Made by a program: the position numbers and the translations under genes. The notes under the pieces were generated by a model. It was not told where the DNA came from and ran no database searches. It saw only the letters and a program-made list of their open reading frames with translations. From Devosia sp. (GTDB lineage Bacteria; Pseudomonadota; Alphaproteobacteria; Rhizobiales; Devosiaceae), in contig JANXSI010000530.1 in the NCBI GenBank assembly GCA_025352765.1, forward strand, positions 1 through 8,293: 8,293 nucleotides of DNA. Reading direction: 5' to 3'. Positions 1-5,867 of the stretch are shown here, piece by piece (position 1 is the first letter of the stretch; each line of letters opens with the position of its first letter).

Positions 1-1
1 A

Positions 2-133
2 CATGGGATCAACTTTTGCGAGTGGCGGCGCGACTGGGACGCTGCGATCTGGCCCCACGCCACTGCCGGGTTTTTCAAGGTCAAGCAAAACATCCCGCAA
101 ATCCTTGACCGGCTATTGCCCACGCGAGGCTGA
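2..133 (+). CDS. C-terminal end of an unidentified upstream protein (partial)
   Basis: An open frame runs in from the left edge and ends at TGA 131-133, giving 43 residues. Its sequence is protein-like: it includes EWRRDWDAAIWPHATAGFF, then a KVKQNIPQILDRL helix, and ends LLPTRG. Roughly three quarters of the codons (33 of 43) end in G or C, as expected for a real gene in this kind of genome. I do not recognise the family. It lies on the same strand as the photolyase pair downstream, but 232 bases and two inverted repeats separate them, so co-transcription is uncertain. It could also be a decayed remnant. The call rests only on an open frame, codon bias and plausible composition. Confidence 0.4.
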   Translation, partial: HGINFCEWRRDWDAAIWPHATAGFFKVKQNIPQILDRLLPTRG

Positions 134-219
134 CCGATTTCCTAAATCATTTTTCTCGATGCGTCCGTCACCGAACTGCGTGCCGATGAGTTCGGGTTGG
201 CGATCAGCTCCATTGCTTT

Positions 220-240
220 TTGCGTGCTTGCCGCACGCAA
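220..240. repeat. Perfect 8-bp inverted repeat (hairpin) in the gap before the DUF2256 gene
   Basis: TTGCGTGC (220-227) and GCACGCAA (233-240) are perfect inverted copies around a 5-base loop. The stem is GC-rich and could form a stable RNA hairpin. A T run lies just before the stem on the plus strand, but no T run follows it on either strand, so it is not a canonical intrinsic terminator. It sits about 90 bases after the stop of the partial upstream gene, so it might end that transcript or protect its 3' end. This role is inference. Confidence 0.5.
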
Positions 241-323
241 TAGAGAACGCAGGTTTGCTAACTGCTACCCGCGCACTCTGGCCATCGCGCGGGCCAGGTT
301 GCGGCAAGCCAAAATCGCCCTTA

Positions 324-347
324 CGACGCTGAGTCTACGACTCGTCG
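324..347. promoter_or_regulatory. Imperfect palindrome just upstream of the DUF2256 start
   Basis: GAGTC (331-335) and GACTC (339-343) form a 5-bp inverted repeat around TAC. Outside it, CGAC (324-327) and GTCG (344-347) can extend the symmetry if a 3-base bulge is allowed. It ends 18 bases before the ATG at 366, a position where a repressor operator or a 5'-leader hairpin could act on the light-repair pair. No known operator consensus is recognised and no convincing -35/-10 pair was found beside it, so a regulatory role is a guess. Confidence 0.25.
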
Positions 348-365
348 CCGACGCAGGATCCGCCG

Positions 366-533
366 ATGCCGAAGATGCGCAGGAAATCCGAACTTCCGAC
401 CAAGGCCTGCGCGGTCTGCAGGTTGCCTTTCACCTGGCGCAAGAAATGGGCGCGCAACTGGGACGCTGTGATCCACTGTTCCGACCGGTGCCGCAATGCC
501 CTCAAACCCAACCGCCAAGGGGCTGCCACATGA
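366..533 (+). CDS. DUF2256 family small cysteine-rich protein
   Basis: This 55-residue protein matches the DUF2256 pattern: a basic N-terminus with KSELPTKACAVC, then PFTWRKKWARNWDAVIHCS and DRCR. Two cysteine pairs, C15-x2-C18 and C38-x3-C42, suggest a small metal-binding knuckle, probably zinc (inference). The molecular function of the family is not established to my knowledge, though its members often sit beside photolyase/cryptochrome genes, as here. The start at 366 has AGGA at 355-358, seven bases upstream. A second ATG three codons later is a less likely start. The TGA overlaps the ATG of the photolyase gene (ATGA, 530-533), so the two are probably translationally coupled and co-regulated. 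The identification is strong; any role in photolyase maturation, cluster assembly or DNA binding is speculation. Confidence 0.88.
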   Translation: MPKMRRKSELPTKACAVCRLPFTWRKKWARNWDAVIHCSDRCRNALKPNRQGAAT

Positions 534-2047
534 TCCGGCAATTGCATTTCGTCCTTGGCGACCAGCTGACGCGGGACCTGTCGGCGCTGCGCGACATTGA
601 TCCCGTGCAAGATGTCGTCTTGATGGTGGAGGCTGCAGCGGAAGCGCGCAACGTGCCGCATCATAAGCAGAAAATCGCGTTCGTGATTTCCGCCATGCGC
701 CATTTCGCAGACAGCCTGCGGGCCGAAGGTCTGCGGGTCGACTATGTCCGGATGGACGACCTAGACAACCAGCAAGACCTTAGCCTCGAACTCGCCAAGG
801 CAGTTCAACGCCATCGACCCAACTCGATCGTGGCGACAGAGCCGAGTGAGTGGCGGGTATGGCAGACGATGCAAGGCTGGGACGCGTGCGCCCCGCTAGA
901 GATCCGCGAAGATGATCGATTCTTTTGCTCACGGTCCGATTTCGCTGCACTGGCCAAGGCCCGCAAGACAGGTCGGATGGAGTTCTTCTACCGCGAGATG
1001 CGTCGCCGCACCGGCCTTCTGATGCGGGGCGACGGGCCAGAGGGCGGGCAATGGAACTTTGACCCCGAAAACCGCAAAGCCCTGCCAAGGGGCGCGCGCC
1101 CGCCAGAGCGCCGCCGGTTTTCTCCCGATGCCATCACCGGCGAGGTTCTAACCCTTGTGGGCGCCCGCTTTGGCACTCACTTCGGCGATCTGAACCCGTT
1201 TGGCTGGGCCGTGACCCGCGAGGATGCCCTGCTCGCGCTGGATCATTTCATCACCGACTGCCTGCCGACCTTTGGCGACTATCAGGACGCGATGAAGGCA
1301 GGCGAGGATTTTCTGTATCACAGCCTGATCTCGCCCTACCTCAATGTCGGTCTCTTAACCCCCCGGGAGGTTTGCGCGCGTGCCGAGACGGCGTATCAGT
1401 CGGGCGACGCGCCGATCAACGCGGTCGAGGGGTTCATCCGCCAGATCCTTGGCTGGCGCGAATTCGTGCGGGGCATCTACTGGACGGAAATGCCCCAGTA
1501 CGCGCTGTCCAACCACCTGAACGCTACCCGCGATCTGCCCGCACTGTATTGGACCGGTCAGACGCAAATGCGCTGCATGGCCGAATGCATCGGCACTACG
1601 CGCCGCCACGCCTATGCCCACCACATCCAACGCCTGATGGTGACTGGTAATTTCGCACTGTTGGCGGGGGTCGAGCCATCGCAAATTGAGGAATGGTACC
1701 TGGCCGTCTATGCCGATGCCTTCGAATGGGTCGAACTGCCCAATGTGCATGGTATGGTGATGCATGCAGATGGTGGGCGCATGGGGTCGAAACCCTATGC
1801 CGCCTCGGGCGCATACATCGACCGCATGTCAGATTACTGCAAAGGGTGCGCCTATGATCCCAAGGTCAAGCTGGGGCCAAAGGCCTGCCCGTTCAACTAC
1901 CTGTATTGGAATTTCCTGATCGAGAACGCCGCCACCCTGAAGGTCAACCCGCGGATGTCCATGCCTTATGCTACCTTGGCAAAAATGCCCGCCGATCAGC
2001 AAGCGGCAATCACCCGCTCTGCCACGGTGTTTCTAACAGGACTTTAG
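530..2047 (+). CDS. phrB: Iron-sulfur photolyase/cryptochrome (FeS-BCP, PhrB/CryB type)
   Basis: This 505-residue protein is full length for the bacterial FeS-BCP class (deoxyribodipyrimidine photolyase-related). Characterised members bind FAD, a lumazine antenna and a [4Fe-4S] cluster; Agrobacterium PhrB repairs (6-4) photoproducts and R. sphaeroides CryB also influences light signalling. The N-terminal Rossmann-like antenna domain starts RQLHFVLGDQL, with VPHHKQKIA near 42-50. The C-terminal helical FAD domain contains NAVEGFIRQILGWREFVRG (297-315). Cluster ligands are C349, C437, C440 and C453; the last three lie in SDYCKGCAY and KACPFN. All four sit one residue before the PhrB ligands I recall (350, 438, 441, 454). 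The His pair H364-H365 and the electron-transfer candidates W341, W389 and Y390 show the same offset. The start at 530 has AAGGGG at 517-522 and overlaps the DUF2256 stop; an earlier in-frame start at 197 would only read through the DUF2256 gene. The protein appears intact and active. Whether it is mainly a (6-4) photolyase or a photoreceptor cannot be decided here. Confidence 0.96.
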   Translation: MIRQLHFVLGDQLTRDLSALRDIDPVQDVVLMVEAAAEARNVPHHKQKIAFVISAMRHFADSLRAEGLRVDYVRMDDLDNQQDLSLELAKAVQRHRPNSIVATEPSEWRVWQTMQGWDACAPLEIREDDRFFCSRSDFAALAKARKTGRMEFFYREMRRRTGLLMRGDGPEGGQWNFDPENRKALPRGARPPERRRFSPDAITGEVLTLVGARFGTHFGDLNPFGWAVTREDALLALDHFITDCLPTFGDYQDAMKAGEDFLYHSLISPYLNVGLLTPREVCARAETAYQSGDAPINAVEGFIRQILGWREFVRGIYWTEMPQYALSNHLNATRDLPALYWTGQTQMRCMAECIGTTRRHAYAHHIQRLMVTGNFALLAGVEPSQIEEWYLAVYADAFEWVELPNVHGMVMHADGGRMGSKPYAASGAYIDRMSDYCKGCAYDPKVKLGPKACPFNYLYWNFLIENAATLKVNPRMSMPYATLAKMPADQQAAITRSATVFLTGL

Positions 2048-2055
2048 ACCTCTAA

Positions 2056-2222
2056 AGCGCCAGCCCCCTGGACTTCATGCCTTTGATGACCTGCTACCTC
2101 ACCGAAAGCATTGACGCTGACGAGGTCGAGCGCGGTTTTACAGAAGGTGTCTTTACGGCGTGCAAGCTTTGTCCAGCACACGCTACGACCAATTCTGCCC
2201 ATGGCGTTACGGACATCCGAAA
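2056..2222 (+). pseudogene. pyrC: Internal fragment of dihydroorotase (pyrC)
   Basis: In one frame this stretch reads DFMPLMTCYLTES, then a DEVERGFTEGVFTACKL segment, then PAHATTNSAHGVTDI. It closely matches the central part of PyrC, the zinc enzyme that closes carbamoyl-aspartate to dihydroorotate in pyrimidine synthesis. The lysine in FTACKL corresponds to the carboxylated metal-bridging lysine of the family. Only about 55 of the roughly 345 residues are present. The metal-binding HxH region, the later histidines and both ends of the protein are missing, and a stop (TAA 2053-2055) lies just upstream in frame. It begins within about 10 bases of the photolyase stop and runs straight into an unrelated synthetase fragment near 2222. 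It is therefore a non-functional recombination remnant; a working pyrC must lie elsewhere. Confidence 0.85.
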
Positions 2223-2662
2223 GGATCCGCATCGCAGGCGACGAGGTGATTTCGGCTTACGATGGTGAACCCGATCACCCGTCCCTTCGTGATGGGTGGT
2301 TCTACCCCGGTGACGTGGGGAGGATCCGTGACGATGGGATGGTTTTCGTTCTGGGACGATCAGACAACGTGCTCAATATGGGTGGCGTCAAGGCCTCCGC
2401 CCTCGATCTCGAGCGGCAGATCCTTGAAGTCCCTGGCGTCAGCGACGTGGCCGTGGTCGGGCTTCGCACGTTAGGTTTTGGAAACGCACATTCTGGCAGC
2501 GGTAGTTACCGAGCGGTCGGGGGCGTTGAAGACGTCAGGGCGGGGATCGCCCGGCGCCTCGGGCAACACATCCGCGTCGTGCCTCTCCATGCCCCGCAAC
2601 GACATGGGCAAGGTCGTTCAGGCCGATTTGGAGGCCGCGCTGATTGCTGCCGGAGTGGTCGC
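2223..2662 (+). pseudogene. Frameshifted C-terminal fragment of an AMP-forming acyl-CoA synthetase
   Basis: The C-terminal subdomain of an ANL-superfamily adenylating enzyme is recognisable but broken. One frame gives RDGWFYPGDVGRI (adenylate motif around GD), then GRSDNVLNMGGVKASALDLE (hinge and A8-like motif) and LEVPGVSDVAVVGL. At about 2472 that similarity moves to a second frame (ETHILAAVVTERSG), which carries a TAG at 2472-2474. Near the G run at about 2517-2521 it returns to the first frame (EDVRAGIARRLGQHIRVVPL). Near 2590 it moves again, to MPRNDMGKVVQADLEAALI, which keeps the family's catalytic-lysine motif PRNxxGK. Three frame changes and the missing N-terminal roughly 400 residues make this a dead remnant. 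The substrate of the ancestor cannot be told. It is joined directly to the pyrC piece, with no obvious IS end between them. Confidence 0.85.
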
Positions 2663-2767
2663 CTCGTCTATCTGCTCCACTTTTCCGAAGCATCCAGATC
2701 GCCTTCGAACGGCCGAGTTCTTCCTTGTCTCGCCATTCAAAATCGACCAATGTCTGATCAAGCGAAC

Positions 2768-2797
2768 TTAAGACTTACTGGCGGCGCGCACTATATT
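2768..2797 (+). promoter_or_regulatory. Weak sigma-70-like promoter candidate for the glycan operon
   Basis: TATATT at 2792-2797 matches the -10 consensus at five of six bases. TTAAGA at 2768-2773 matches the -35 consensus at four of six, with an 18-base spacer. It lies just upstream of the first operon gene (ATG 2818), in the only non-coding gap before it. The implied leader would be very short, about 14 bases, with the GAAGGA ribosome-binding candidate (2799-2804) at or near the 5' end of the transcript. An unseen promoter farther upstream is equally possible. Confidence 0.3.
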
Positions 2798-2817
2798 CGA
2801 AGGACATCGCTTAAAAG

Positions 2818-4329
2818 ATGGCAACACATTCGTCTGCATATGGCGAGATCGAGCTGCCGCAATCAGAAGGGGATCTGATCAGTCGGTTCCTCAAAAACTA
2901 CGGCGAATGGGCGGCCCTCGAAACCGCCTTCGTTGCTTCGGTACTGAAACCAGGATCGCGGGTGCTGGACGTCGGCGGTTTTATCGGGACTTTCTCGTTG
3001 GGTCTTCGGCGTCATCTTGACTTGTCGTATGTTTGCGCGGTCGAGGCGAACCGAGACACATTTCCACTGCTCGAGAGGAACCTGAAGCGGCTCCTTCGGT
3101 GCAAGTTTGATGCGTTGAGCGGGTTGGTAGCCCCTGCGGAAAGCACTGCCTTGATCGGCCGCACGTCGGTGGACAACGCGGGCGCGACCTCGTTTGCTCC
3201 GGGCGCCAAGGGCGATATTGAAGTTGCCTCGCCAGATCAGCGGTTCACCTTAAGCAGCCTGATAACTGAGAAGGGACCCTTTGACTTAGTGAAGTTGGAT
3301 ATCGAAGGCATGGAGTTGGATGTCCTTACGACAACTCCGCTTGTGATGGAGGACGATGCGCCAGCCCTGTGGGTAGAGTGCAATGAATCCTCTGCGTCCA
3401 TTGAGGTGGCACGATACTTACTTCAATCCGGGCGTCCTCTTTGGTACTTTGCGTTCCCATCGCACAACCCGAACAATCACAACGGAGAGGCTCAGCCTAT
3501 TTATCCGCACGCGTACGAGGCTGGCCTTTTGCTAGGACCAGCGTCGCCATCGCTCAGTGCGGAACTTACGGAGGCAGACTGTATCCTGCGACCTGTTTTC
3601 AGCATCGTCGATCTGCAAGCTGCCATGTGGCGCACTCCCCGCTGGGGCGAGGCCGAGTGGGGTGAGGCCTCCAGGGCAGAATTGATGGGCATGCTGACAC
3701 ACCTCACGGTTGGCGGCCACGAGCAGGACTTCCTCCGCCACATCGGTGAAGGAAAGTTGCCGATCACTGAGATGTCTCAAACAAAGCGACGGCTTTCAGA
3801 GATGCAACTGCGGGCGGATGCATTCGCTGCGTCGCTAGCTGAGCAATTTGAGCTTCGTCGAGAACGAGAGCGCTTTCTCGATCAATTTCGCTGTGAGGTG
3901 GATCAACTTAGGTCTGAGCTGCACGCGGTTCGGCTAGAGGCCGAGCGGGAGGCGGATCAACTTAGGTCTGAGCTACATGCGGTTCGGCTAGAGGCTGAGC
4001 GGGAGGCGGATCAACTTAGGTCTGAACTACATGCCGTTCGGTTGGAGGCTGAGCGGGCGCGTCAGACGATACCAACGCTTGAGCTGAGTGCAGCAAGCGA
4101 GAAGAAGCGAGTTGGGGAATTGAAACAGACGTTGGCCACGTCTCAGAAGCGAGCTGCAAAATTAAAGCGCAATATGGGCACTTGGCCCTCACTTAAAACG
4201 GTAATTGGCCAAGTGCCCGGCGCGAAGTCGATTTGGCGAAGGATGCGAGGCGAATGGCCCTCGTTCAGAAGGGCAATTGGCCGAGTACCCGGCGTGAAGT
4301 CGATTTGGCGAAGGATGCGAGGCGAATGA
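2818..4329 (+). CDS. FkbM-type SAM methyltransferase with coiled-coil and duplicated basic tail
   Basis: This 503-residue protein begins with an FkbM-family class I methyltransferase domain (about residues 30-220). It has the SAM motif RVLDVGGFIGTF (48-59), AVEANRDTFPLLERNL (74-89) with the acidic ribose-binding E76, and the family signature VKLDIEGMELDVL (158-170). FkbM-type enzymes O-methylate sugars or polyketides. After a linker, residues about 320-450 are strongly charged and helical, probably coiled coil, and contain three 18-residue repeats (362-415). The end (456-503) is a 24-residue basic, Trp-containing segment repeated twice, ending SIWRRMRGE each time; it could be an amphipathic membrane- or partner-binding tail. 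There is no signal peptide or transmembrane segment, so it is probably cytoplasmic or membrane-associated. The ATG follows an in-frame TAA (2812-2814), with GAAGGA at 2799-2804 as the likely ribosome-binding site. The stop overlaps the next start (ATGA). Typical FkbM proteins are about half this length. The acceptor sugar is unknown. Confidence 0.88.
   Translation: MATHSSAYGEIELPQSEGDLISRFLKNYGEWAALETAFVASVLKPGSRVLDVGGFIGTFSLGLRRHLDLSYVCAVEANRDTFPLLERNLKRLLRCKFDALSGLVAPAESTALIGRTSVDNAGATSFAPGAKGDIEVASPDQRFTLSSLITEKGPFDLVKLDIEGMELDVLTTTPLVMEDDAPALWVECNESSASIEVARYLLQSGRPLWYFAFPSHNPNNHNGEAQPIYPHAYEAGLLLGPASPSLSAELTEADCILRPVFSIVDLQAAMWRTPRWGEAEWGEASRAELMGMLTHLTVGGHEQDFLRHIGEGKLPITEMSQTKRRLSEMQLRADAFAASLAEQFELRRERERFLDQFRCEVDQLRSELHAVRLEAEREADQLRSELHAVRLEAEREADQLRSELHAVRLEAERARQTIPTLELSAASEKKRVGELKQTLATSQKRAAKLKRNMGTWPSLKTVIGQVPGAKSIWRRMRGEWPSFRRAIGRVPGVKSIWRRMRGE
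3901..4062 (+). repeat. Three tandem 54-bp repeats inside the methyltransferase gene
   Basis: Units start at 3901, 3955 and 4009. Each encodes DQLRSELHAVRLEAER plus two further residues (EA in units 1 and 2, AR in unit 3). Units 1 and 2 differ at three bases and units 2 and 3 at four bases over the 48-base conserved core; all of these changes are synonymous. The 54-base length keeps frame, so the copy number could change without breaking the gene. Eighteen residues equal five turns of an alpha-helix and also one heptad plus one hendecad, consistent with a continuous helical rod. Confidence 0.95.
4183..4326 (+). repeat. Two tandem 72-bp repeats at the methyltransferase 3' end, overlapping the next gene's start signals
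   Basis: Copies occupy 4183-4254 and 4255-4326 and differ at nine bases. The last 31 bases (4224-4254 and 4296-4326) are identical. Each encodes a 24-residue segment beginning WPS and ending KSIWRRMRGE. The second copy ends exactly at the A of the downstream ATG (4326). The identical part carries the GAGG-type ribosome-binding sequence, so copy 1 also precedes an ATG (4254). Seventy-two is a multiple of three, so both ATGs lie in the same downstream frame. Confidence 0.95.
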
Positions 4330-5867
4330 CCGACCTATCCCATACTGCTCAGATTATCGCCGATGCATTTGATCTTGATTACTACCTTGAGGAGTATCCC
4401 GATATACGGTCTGCCGGCATCGACCCGCTCAAGCACTATACGCTAACGGGCGGCCTCGAAGGACGGAAGCCGAATCCGTGGTTTGATGGTGCTTACTACT
4501 TAGCGCTAAACCAGGATGTGGCCGCTGCAGGTATCAACCCGCTCTACCACTTTCTTGTCGCCGGCAAGAGGGAAGGGCGGCTTCCACATCCCCCATCCCC
4601 CATCGAGCGCGCCCGCATACGCGTTTCACAAGCCGCCGAGCCACATGACTTTCGACCGCTCTCGGACCTTCTGTCCGTCGATGCTATTCGCAGGCGGCTC
4701 GGACGTGATGGCACTTTGGTAGTCGGAGTGAGCCACGACAATCATTCCCGATCGGTTGGCGGGGTACAACTAGTCGTGACAGATGAGACGGCTGCCGTGC
4801 TCAGAAAAGGTGGTCGGTACCTCCACCTTTCCCCAGCGGCTCCAGGTATGGCATTGGCAAAGACTGCAAAAGCATTCTATTTTGTTCGAGTCAATGACCG
4901 TGACTGCGGTATCGCCAGCCAATCCACGGTGAAGGATCTAATACGGTCCGAGAGCGGAGACATCTCGTGGTCCATCCACCATCTAATGGGGCACGCAGTC
5001 CAACCTTTAGCCGACGTAGTAATGGCGCGGGCCGAAGTTAAGAAAGTCTTTTGGGCTCACGATTTCTACGCATCCTGTCAAAATCCAAACCTACTCAGAA
5101 ATGACGTTACTTTCTGCGGAGCGCCACCGCTTGAATCCTCGGCATGCCGAGCTTGCGCCTACGGAGGGGTCCGGACCTCGCACGTCAAAGCGATCGAGTC
5201 GTTCATCGACAGGGTAGAACCACTCATCGTCGCTCCCTCCCAAGTCGCTCTCGAGCTCTGGTCTTCATTCACCGGGCGCGACGATCGCCGCGGGCTAGTC
5301 CTGCCAATCGCCGAAGTCGTGCAGACCCGACGAGCGGTGGCCAGGAAGGCCCTGGGCCGGCTAAAGGTCGGCTTCTTGGGTGCCCGAGTATTTCATAAGG
5401 GGTGGCACGTTTTCGAGGAGATTGCTCGGCACTTTTCGGGCGATGATCGCTACCAATTCATCCAGCTGGGTAATGACACGGGGGCGCCCCGACCAAAACT
5501 TATTGAGCACGTCGAGGTGTCAGTGACGTCGAAGGATCGGTTCGCAATGATCGACGCTATCGCTAGGCATGACGTGCGCGCGGTTGTGAACTGGTCGATA
5601 TGGCCAGAGACCTTTAATCTTGCGTTACATGAAGGGATCGCTGCCGGTGCAGCCATGATTGTGAGGGCGGGCGTTGGCAACGTATGGCGCGCTGCATTGA
5701 GGCTCGCGCCCGAGCGAACACTAGTGGCTGCCGATCTCGACGAGCTACGAAAGCTCTTTCAATCAGGACTAGTGGCCCATATTGCCGCATCTCCGGTTCG
5801 TCTGGGTGGAATGGTGCCCAGCGCGGGAGCGACCGAGATCCTGCTAAGTTCGGAGGCCTCCCAATGA
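4326..5867 (+). CDS. GT4-type glycosyltransferase with N-terminal tandem 'YYLxxNPDV' repeats
   Basis: The protein has 513 residues. Residues about 14-89 are two 38-residue repeats (FDLDYYLEEYPDIRSAGIDP and FDGAYYLALNQDVAAAGINP, each followed by an H-x-L/F-x-x-G-x-x-EGR-x-P type ending). This module is seen in polysaccharide glycosyltransferases and presumably binds glycan or protein. The catalytic part is GT-B like: the glycine loop SVGGVQ (143-148), RVFHKGW (354-360) in the sugar-nucleotide side, and the EX7E motif in WPETFNLALHE (E428, E436), typical of retaining GT4 enzymes. Cysteines C251, C264, C274 and C277, with the CRAC pair, may bind a metal. The start at 4326 overlaps the methyltransferase TGA and has GAGG at 4317-4320, five bases upstream; ATGs at 4254 and 4233 are in frame. 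The stop overlaps the next start, so the three genes are coupled. It probably transfers a sugar to a growing glycan in the cytoplasm; donor and acceptor are unknown. Confidence 0.87.
   Translation: MTDLSHTAQIIADAFDLDYYLEEYPDIRSAGIDPLKHYTLTGGLEGRKPNPWFDGAYYLALNQDVAAAGINPLYHFLVAGKREGRLPHPPSPIERARIRVSQAAEPHDFRPLSDLLSVDAIRRRLGRDGTLVVGVSHDNHSRSVGGVQLVVTDETAAVLRKGGRYLHLSPAAPGMALAKTAKAFYFVRVNDRDCGIASQSTVKDLIRSESGDISWSIHHLMGHAVQPLADVVMARAEVKKVFWAHDFYASCQNPNLLRNDVTFCGAPPLESSACRACAYGGVRTSHVKAIESFIDRVEPLIVAPSQVALELWSSFTGRDDRRGLVLPIAEVVQTRRAVARKALGRLKVGFLGARVFHKGWHVFEEIARHFSGDDRYQFIQLGNDTGAPRPKLIEHVEVSVTSKDRFAMIDAIARHDVRAVVNWSIWPETFNLALHEGIAAGAAMIVRAGVGNVWRAALRLAPERTLVAADLDELRKLFQSGLVAHIAASPVRLGGMVPSAGATEILLSSEASQ

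Noticed and set aside
28..50. Apparent DNA repeat between about 32-50 and about 455-473 (ACTGGGACGCTG core, encoding WDA in both).
   Set aside because: The match is about 20 bases with no flanking similarity, and both sites code for unrelated contexts; chance is the simpler explanation.
220..240. Intrinsic terminator at the 8-bp hairpin.
   Set aside because: No T run follows the stem on either strand, so only a hairpin is claimed.
197..529. Long in-frame N-terminal extension of the photolyase starting at 197.
   Set aside because: Codons 366-529 of that frame overlap the well-supported DUF2256 gene in another frame, and the family N-terminus (RQLHFVLGDQL) begins right after the ATG at 530, which has its own AAGGGG.
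335..703. Minus-strand open frames opposite the DUF2256 and photolyase genes.
   Set aside because: They are antisense shadows of strongly supported genes in GC-rich DNA, with no family features of their own.
2661..2817. Possible transposase remnant on the minus strand (FEWRDKEELGRSKAI).
   Set aside because: It recalls some transposase N-termini, but no consistent family motif or inverted repeat could be found.
4233..4325. Start of the GT4 gene at 4233.
   Set aside because: It lies inside the methyltransferase repeat; the ATGA overlap at 4326 with GAGG upstream fits the pattern of the next gene junction better. The 4254 start is kept only as a possible alternative.
5684..5863. 60-residue N-terminal extension of the GT8-like gene from 5684.
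   Set aside because: It reads across the coding region of the GT4 gene in another frame, is Arg/Ser/Gly-rich in the way of shadow frames, and the GT-A N-terminus starts at 5864.
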